From Pegea sp. RAD2-039 (lineage: Eukaryota > Chordata > Thaliacea > Salpida > Salpidae): DNA of 64,000 nucleotides. A program made the position numbers and the translations under genes. The notes under the pieces are model-generated. The model was given only the letters and a program-made list of their open reading frames with translations. It did not search any database and was not told the DNA's origin. Numbering within the stretch: position 1 is the first letter of the stretch; the number at the start of each line of letters is the position of its first letter. The stretch lies in contig JAQGEQ010000260.1 in assembly GCA_034620365.1 (NCBI GenBank), positions 62,001 to 126,000 on the forward strand, given 5' to 3'. This document shows, piece by piece, positions 56,570-64,000 of this stretch.

Positions 56570-58500
56570 CTGATTTTCGGTATTTTATTGTTTTATTATA
56601 TTATAGAATATAAGTTTCATGGTACAAATATTTCAAATAAAATTCAAAAATTATTTCATGTAAATTTCTTCAACAAACTTTTTTAAAGCAATTTTAAACT
56701 TGAAAACATTCAGAGATTCATAACAACCTAATGTTGATTCAGGAAAGTAAAAAAAGATTTTTACAAAGTTTACAAATCGAAAAAAGAAATTAATATTTGT
56801 AAATTTATGAACTAAAAAATATAAAAACTGCAGAAAATTAGCTGATTAAAATAATAAAAATATTAAAATGTTAGAATGAGTTTCAACTTTCCAGTTTGGT
56901 GATTCAGAATATTTTAGATGCATAGTAGAATATCTACAAATAGGAATTCCTACAGCTTTATTAATAACAGTTTGAAACTACAATTTAACAATATTTTTTT
57001 TAACTCATCAAATATTTATCCGCCAGCACGACAAAGTAATTTCAAAATATGGCTTTTAAAAAAAGTGCTTTAAAAACATTAAAAGAAAAAGATGAAGATT
57101 TAAAGAATTTCTTAGATTCTTAGGATATCTTAGATTCTCTTACTGTAAATTAGGTTTAAATATATAAAATATTCTAAAGAAGTTTTGATAACAGCTGTAT
57201 TTTGCTTGAATTAATTTTTACTGTTATAAAACCTAAATTTAAAAAAACATTATAGTCTATCAAGTTAGGTTGGATAAAAGATAAAATAAATATCTAATAA
57301 AAATATTTTTTTCATTTTAATCAAAAATTTTAACTTTAAAATAAAAAGCTTGATTGGCTATTAGTTAGTTGTATGGTATCTTTTGTGATCAGCATCATTA
57401 TTGCCACTAATAAAACATCTTTGCTTTGTTTTCTTCATCATTTTATTCTTGCTTTATAACGTCACTTAGTTCCCATGTTTCGTTGAAGTCATTATTAAAT
57501 AATTATTATTTTTTGGTTTCGAAAAATATTTGATAGAAAAAAAGTTTAGATAACAAAAAATGGACAAACGAAAATAAGATAATTCAAATAAGATTATCAC
57601 TAATAACCATTATTACAAACTAACAAAATAGAATGATACTTTCTTCAATGGCATTAAAAAAAAATAAATAAAGTTAAATTTTCAAGATGGTTAATCAATA
57701 TATATCTACAAATTGTTTATTTCAAAATCTTCTGCGTTTTGAAGAAGTAATACGTCTAATGTTTCATAATATTTCTTTTTCTATCATCTCTTTCGATCTA
57801 ATAATTGTCAAAACAAAAGTCTTTTTTATTAATTACATTCTCCTTTATAAGGTTGGTTTACTTAGAACTGTTAGAAAAAGTTTTACTTTGACAACAAATT
57901 ATAAATATTTTTTTTACATTTGGATGGTTATTACTTTTTAGATTATAATTTTCAAAAGTTAAGATCAAAAGTTGCTGTGAACATAATTTTCAATTATGAA
58001 TAATTTTAATCAAAACGTAGTGAAGTATTGTAAAAACAACTCATTGAATCTAGTTTCTATTCGTTTTTAAAAAAATAGCTTTTGATTTAATGCAAAACAA
58101 ACATTAATTGATTTTTTACAATAAGTTTATAGAAGATTAGAAATAACAAAACTTTTATAAAACAACTAATTGAAATAATAAATTTATTACAAAATTACAA
58201 ATGGTAAACTTTCATTTTAAAAGCTCGGCCGAAAACGGTGATATAGGATGTGCTATGAGTGATGATATTAAAAAAAAGTAAGAGAAAGTGAGACGAAAGA
58301 AACTAATCGAGCAACACAAAGTGAAATGCAAAATAAAAAGCTGTTAAAGTTTCTCTCATTTTTTGAAAGTAGTTTTTCTTCTCTTCAGTTTATTTCAGAA
58401 AAGAAACCACCGTTTAGAACAAGAAAATATGATATATTTCATCTATTAAATACGTTGTGCTAATTAATATATCTTCATATGTTAGTATTAATAACAAGAG
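56570..58500. other. AT-rich stretch downstream of the zinc-finger exon
   Basis: No gene recognised. A 24-codon frame at about 57,049 (MAFKKSALKTLKEKDEDLKN) and an 84-codon frame at 57,687-57,941 show no family resemblance. Additional AATAAA strings lie at about 56,636. Confidence 0.4.
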
Positions 58501-58912
58501 TTGAAAATAATATATTTGCAGAATGTCAATTTTTTGATAGAAGTAATCGACACATGCCGATTTCAAAATTAACAAATGTTACTACAGAGGTTCACTAACA
58601 GAAGAAAGTAGTGACAAATTAGATAAATTATTTCTCTCTTTTATCATTTTATTTCGATCTAGTATTTGTCAGGAGAAAAGTTATTTTCTATCTTTTATTT
58701 TTTTCCAAACGTTTCATTTATTAAAAATTGTTAGACAATATTTAAATCGTTGACATCAGTCTTATAGAAGATTATATCTTACCTGTAGTTGCAAAATACT
58801 TTTTAGTTTTAATTTTTCAAGTAATTCCTGAAAACTAAATCTATTTAAAGTACTTTTTATCTGAAGCTAGTCTTATGAAGTTGAATATAACTTATATAAA
58901 TACAAAAAATAA
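58500..58912 (+). repeat. Decayed palindrome-box segment of the A/B/C families
   Basis: AATCGACACATGCCGATTTC (about 58,546) is a damaged form of the family palindrome, and GATCTAGTATTTGTCAGGAG (about 58,656-58,675) is the box at the usual distance. The rest of an arm is too diverged to trace. Confidence 0.5.
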
Positions 58913-59922
58913 TGTTTTGCAAGTTCAACGTATTTGGGCTAGACTATTCATCTAACAGATCTAAATAAAATTATCCAGGAATTTTGCCAACTTTGCTAAC
59001 CATCTTAGACCAACAATAAGACTTTATAAATTCTGATCAAAATCAACGTTGTTAGATTAAATCATTATAAAATCAAGTTTAATGAAAGTTGCCTTAACTG
59101 AAAATTATACTTAAATTTTGTCATCTATACAGATCTTGTCGTAATACTTTCTTTCTGAATTTAATAAATTTAATGAGTTGGAAAATATTTGCAAAAACAT
59201 AGCCTAAAGCAATAGAAGGTTTTATTATTATAATTATTTATCGTCAGCGACGTCTAGCGTCAAATTTTTCGACTTAAAAAGGAATAACCTAAAACATTTT
59301 TTTTTCTAATTTTATATAAAACCGCTTTTACTTAAACAAACAATTTTATTATTAGGTAAAGCCCTTTTCTGTAGATCAAGTTTTTATATTATTACTTTAG
59401 ATCAATACATTTTATAAAGTAAAGTTTAATATTTTATCACAAAAACTTAAGCTATGAAGAAAACAGGAAACATTTTCGAAAAGACGAATTTATGTTTATA
59501 ATAATTGTGACAGTAATAAGAAAAACATTTTATTATCAACTGACATTAGTAATCTGAGGAAAGTTGTTTAAACTCATATTCTATGCAACTAGAAAAAGAT
59601 TAAATTAAACTGTTAAAAAATCTTGTTTGGGTTGCAATTAGAAAAATTCAGCAGATCATTTAAAGACGCGTCTTTTCACTTGAATAATTTGGGTTTTCTT
59701 TTAAATTATATTCGTAACTTAGTTTTTTAATCTTATTACAAATTTTTGAACGAAATTTCTTTACAAAAAGTTATTTCTTACAAGCAGACAGAAACTAACA
59801 ACATTGACTTTGATCAGAATTTATAAAGTCTTATTGTTGGTCTAAGATGGCTAGCAAAGTTAGCAATTTAATGGATAATCTTATTTAGATTTGTTAATTA
59901 TTAAGTTGAACTTAGAAAACAT
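58912..59922. mobile_element. 1 kb inverted-repeat (MITE-like) element
   Basis: Terminal arms 58,912-59,062 and 59,790-59,922 are reverse complements: ATGTTTTGCAAGTTCAAC against GTTGAACTTAGAAAACAT, and CTTAGACCAACAATAAGACT against AGTCTTATTGTTGGTCTAAG. The interior of about 730 bases carries an inverted 75-base exon-like module (about 59,195-59,270) and no ORF. Size, terminal inverted repeats and lack of coding capacity suggest a miniature inverted-repeat transposable element. It abuts the start of a composite repeat at 59,923. No target-site duplication was confirmed. Confidence 0.6.
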
Positions 59923-62710
59923 TTTTTCAATTCAATAAATAAAATATTAACTTAACTTATCGGAAAAACATAAAATACACAAAATAATTAATGCTTTATA
60001 ACGTTTATAACTTTTATGGTAATTAATAGATATAAATAAAACTACTGTTAGTAATTAAGCAATTTTAATAAAATTATTGATAGTATTGAGTACTTATTTT
60101 TAAGCCATTACCTGTAGTTATTTAAGTAATTAAATAAAAAAAAGCTCCAAAAAACTATATTTTTGAAGCTAAGAATTACATTTTAATTATCATGCTTTCT
60201 TAAGTTGGACTTGAAATGGTTGAATTCTATCTTAATAAGCAAAGCCTTTTTTTACGAATGATCTTGTAAACGCTAATTCTAATGCTGACTTAGATAGTTT
60301 AAACGAAAAGTTATTATTTTACATATCATTAATTACATTGTGGAATTTTGACTCATAAAGCAACAGTTTAACAATGCATCTCAAGCAAAAAGGGAAAATA
60401 ATCTTGTAAGATCTATAAGTAGATCTATATTTAGTTGCAGTTTGTAGAGCTTTTTTTATTGTACATAAAATAATTTGAAAAAACATAATAAATTTTTTTT
60501 GACTCAACAATAACTGTTCTATAATATAATCTATATTTAAGCCAACGAGATAATTTTTTATTTTTTATTCACTTTTACAAGATCTTTTTTGTAAACTGTA
60601 ATTTTGAGAAAACTAAAACTTGAGATTAAACTTTTTTATAATTTAAACTAAACTCTTAATTTAAAAAGAATTTCTATCAAACACTTAGAAAAAAATTAAT
60701 TAAAAATTATTATGGTCATTTTTACACAAAACATAATTTTATATTTATAGTAAAAAGATATCTTTTGAAACTGATTTTAGGAAAATTGATTAATAGCAAG
60801 TTGTAAAAACATAATTTACCTATTTTTTATAGAAAAAATGTTTTTGTTGTTTAAAATAGATTAAGCTTATACGGAAAATTGAATTTTGGAAAGTCAGTTT
60901 TGTCCGGACAAATACTAGATCAAAAGAAATTAATTTATGTAAGAATAAATTAAAGAAACTGTAGCAAACTTTCTTGCAATTGCATTCAATTTTTTTGAAG
61001 TCGACAACCTTGTGGATGTCCTTAAAACAAATTAGTTGAAGTTGGTTAGTAACCTTGTCTCTGAGAACTTCATGAAATTCAGAATAGTTGTATAACTGCT
61101 GAAAACATGTATTTTATCGATAAGAAATTTTATGATTTTTTAATAAGTTCAAACAATATTTCAACAAACAATGAAAACTTGAATAAGAAGAATGTTTCTT
61201 AATATTATAAATAAAAGGAATTAAACAAATTGAAAAACTATTTCTGGTAACTTTTATGTTTAGCTAAATTTGCAAGACCATAAAATTAATAATGGTTTAG
61301 AAGTAAGTGTCTAAAATATAATTATTTTGTTTAATTATTTACTTTGGCTGAAAAATAAACAAAATAATATGTGTGGATATTATAAAAATATCTTTAACTA
61401 AGTATCATTGTAATATTTTTGTTAATGACATTAGTCAAAACTCTAAATGTTAAGTTGACATTTTGAAGCTGTAAGCTATATAATGATTGAATTAAAAACT
61501 TTTTTGGGGTTAAACTTTCTGATATTCAACATATAGCTAATTTGAAATTAAAGTTTGTACAAAATTGTGCTTTGGTTTTAAGAATTTTACTTTGTTCTTT
61601 ATTGAATCCAAAACTGTAAGTCTAAGAAAGGCTAATTTAAAAGGTTGGTTTTTCTACGTTGGCCTGGATAAGAAAATTGTATCTAGTACGTCATTTTAAA
61701 ATGTGATAATGTTAATTGAATTATAAGCAAAATTTTGAAGTTTAAATTTAGGTGAAATTTATTTCATCACTCAACAACACTCCATTTCATAATGACGTAA
61801 TCGAACAGGTTGACGTTGATAAAAATATCATAACTTCTTACTGTTGTTGTAGATGACTCGCACAGCAAGAAGGTTGAAGTAGTAATGATGAACAATTTCT
61901 AAGAAAATAAATTTTTGTGTTTTCAATTTAAGCAAAAACATCTAACTACAACTTTCTCATTCATAAAATTTTAAAAATTATAATATTTTGTGAAATTTTG
62001 ATAAAAACTAATGTGGGATTATAAACAAAAGCTTTCATTATACTAAAGTTATCAATTATTTGGATGATTGTTGTCAGATATATTTTAAAAATTGGTTTTA
62101 AATTTTTTCTAATAACCTTTCTTGATAAATAACTCATATCATACTATCGATCTCAATTTTAAATTATTTTCGTCTTTCGAATTTATCACAAAGAAACAAA
62201 ATTATAGTTTTAAAAATAAAGAAGAATTTTCTAAACCTTACTAACCAGTTGTAAAAATTCAAAAATTGTTTCTTTGTTTTTTTGATATTGTAGCATAAAT
62301 ACAAATTTAAAGCTAAATAATTTGAGTATTGATAGCTAAAGAAATTCAATTGTTTAAAAATTCAATTTTGAAACTAAATTGTTTATTTAAATAAAAAATC
62401 AGTTCAAACAGTTTTCCACTGAAGCCACTCTCATATGACAGCAGAATGTTTTTCCTTTTTTGTGATAATTAAAATAACTATAAATTCGTGGTATTCGAAA
62501 ACATTGATTGTTTACTTTTAAACCTAAATAAATTAAAGAAAATAATATAGTTTATAGTGCTTCATAAATTATATCAAACTTAAGAAAAAGTAATTGTATT
62601 GCGTAAGTAACCATTTTTTTAAATAAAATTATAAAATACTAATCAAACTTTATTGATTTTTGTATTTATAGTTGAACAAGTTAACGGTAGATGTCGCTAG
62701 ATGTCGTTGA
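59923..62710 (+). repeat. 5 kb direct repeat, copy III (truncated)
   Basis: Repeats 25,470-28,240 and 34,230-37,020: AATAAATAAAATATTAACTTAAC, CATGCTTTCTTAAGTTGGAC, box TTTTGTCCGGACAAATACTAG (about 60,898), damaged palindrome (about 61,000), TTCTACGTTGGCCTGGATAAG (about 61,650), then M1 from 61,970. It stops inside the 75-base module at about 62,700. The open frames 60,319-60,510 and 62,164-62,349 on the minus strand are not conserved in the sister copies. Confidence 0.7.
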
Positions 62711-64000
62711 TGATAAATGATAAGTATGATTGTAAAACTTTTATTAACGACATCAGTCAAAAATCTAATCGTTAAGATGATCTTTTGTTGCTGCAAGCTA
62801 TATAGTGACTGAATTCAAGACGTTTTTTGAGTTAAAGTTTCTCATATTCAACATATAGCCGATGTCAAAATAAGTTTGTTATATAATTTATGTTTTTATG
62901 TTGCACATACTGTTACCCGAATGACAACATATATTTTTATTATTTTACTGTCATAAAAAATAACAATATAGAATTATCTTCTCTAACACATTCATTATTT
63001 ATTTTCTAATTTAAGTAGTTTTAACAAAATATTAATTTTTACTTTATAATGTATATTATATTTAAGCAAAATTGTTTGTTTTGTGTAAGTAAAATTGCTT
63101 TTTATTCAATATCATAAAAACAAACTAATGTTTAATGAGTTTTTGATTTTTATAGTCGAAAAAGTTGACGCTAGACGTCGCTGATGATAAATTATTTTGA
63201 AACCTTTGTATTGCTTCAGGCTATGTTTTTGTAATTGATATTTGATAACTTGAATTTTAAGGCTTACTTTTAAATTTTGTGAAAATTATGAATATTTAGG
63301 TTTATATTGAAAACAAACTATCTTAACAAGTAGATTTTCGTTTAAAAAAATGAAAATTTTGAAAGCAAATTATTTTTGTTTATTTTTATATTTAAAGAAA
63401 ATTAAATCTTGTTAATATGCTTACTTGTGTAATACAGAAATTATCAAACTAATTACTATTTTATCTTGCCAGATGCTGCTGATTGAAAACATTTTTTATC
63501 TTCATTTTATTCGATTTATTATTTCAAAAATTTTAAGCTTCCTATTTTCTTACTAGAAAACATGTTAATATGTAAACAAATCATTGTTTTACTTAAACAA
63601 ACATATTTAAATTTGAAACTGAAATATATCAAAACTCTTTATTCTAACTTAGCTACCATCAGCAATTAGGCAAATTTCAATAAAAACTTTGTTAGTAGCG
63701 AGTATCTACTTTTAATACACCACTGGTACGAATTTAACTAATTAATTGAGTTGGATTTACTATTTCACTGTTTTTTTGTAAAGCATTTTTGTTGCTTTGT
63801 TTTGTGATTTTTACAATGAAGCTTATAAACTGCTTATCTTCTAAGATTTTATTTTAAAGTATAGTTATTATTTTAGATATTAATAACTGTATTTTGGAAT
63901 TTTGAATAAAAGAGTTTGAGCTTAGCTATGTATGCCTAGTTAAAAAAAATATAAATGCAATTTGTAGTTGCAAAAGATTTTTATTTCTTTATTATTATAG
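62710..64000. repeat. Further fragments of the same repeat families
   Basis: 62,730-62,880 resembles the interior of the C arm (ATTAACGACATCAGTCAAAAATC; CAACATATAGC). 63,150-63,235 is another full 75-base module preceded by TTTTTATAG. 63,470-63,620 matches 31,360-31,510. 63,850-64,000 resembles M1 near 3,320-3,400. No coding region is recognised up to the end of the window. Confidence 0.5.

Overview
This 64 kb window is animal nuclear DNA, extremely AT-rich, gene-poor and full of repeats. Evidence for a metazoan: spliced exons with GT-AG introns encode the RNA polymerase II subunit RPB9, there is a non-LTR retrotransposon of the CR1/L2/Jockey type, a Krueppel-type C2H2 zinc-finger exon, and initiator-tRNA-derived DNA. 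The base composition, short exons with T-rich AG acceptors a few bases before start codons, and a young CR1-like LINE would fit Hydra or another cnidarian. That is an inference; I see nothing that proves the species.

Layout. 1-1,590 holds exons 2-4 of POLR2I (RPB9) on the minus strand and a CAGCAAC-type minisatellite. 1,650-9,800 holds a long inverted-repeat element and decayed relatives. 9,825-21,370 is a broken array of units of about 3.2 kb; 21,370-38,470 holds interlocked inverted and direct copies of related 3-5 kb elements. All share a palindrome TCGAC-N5-GTCGA near a box CTAGTATTTGTC(C/A)GGA. None carries a recognisable transposase, but the 3.2 kb units carry, antisense, an exon of an RNA-recognition-motif (RRM) protein in four copies, apparently captured with its splice sites.

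38,470-50,660 is the more gene-like part: small orphan ORFs (39,797 and 41,062), a second broken POLR2I copy (exon 1 plus the end of exon 4) on the plus strand, an initiator-tRNA-derived SINE (44,448), and an unrecognised gene of about 780 codons on the minus strand (46,905-49,257) interrupted by one frameshift in a homopolymer.

50,665-54,028 is a nearly intact LINE whose endonuclease/reverse transcriptase ORF is broken by a single extra C. 55,914-56,564 is the last exon of a four-finger C2H2 protein with a stop codon inside finger 1. 58,900-64,000 returns to the repeat families of the left half.

The two most striking observations are (i) the POLR2I gene present as two complementary broken halves in inverted orientation 41 kb apart, with exon phases that still match, and (ii) the repeated RRM exon inside non-coding repeats. 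All coordinates of repeat boundaries are by-eye and should be read as plus or minus several tens of bases.
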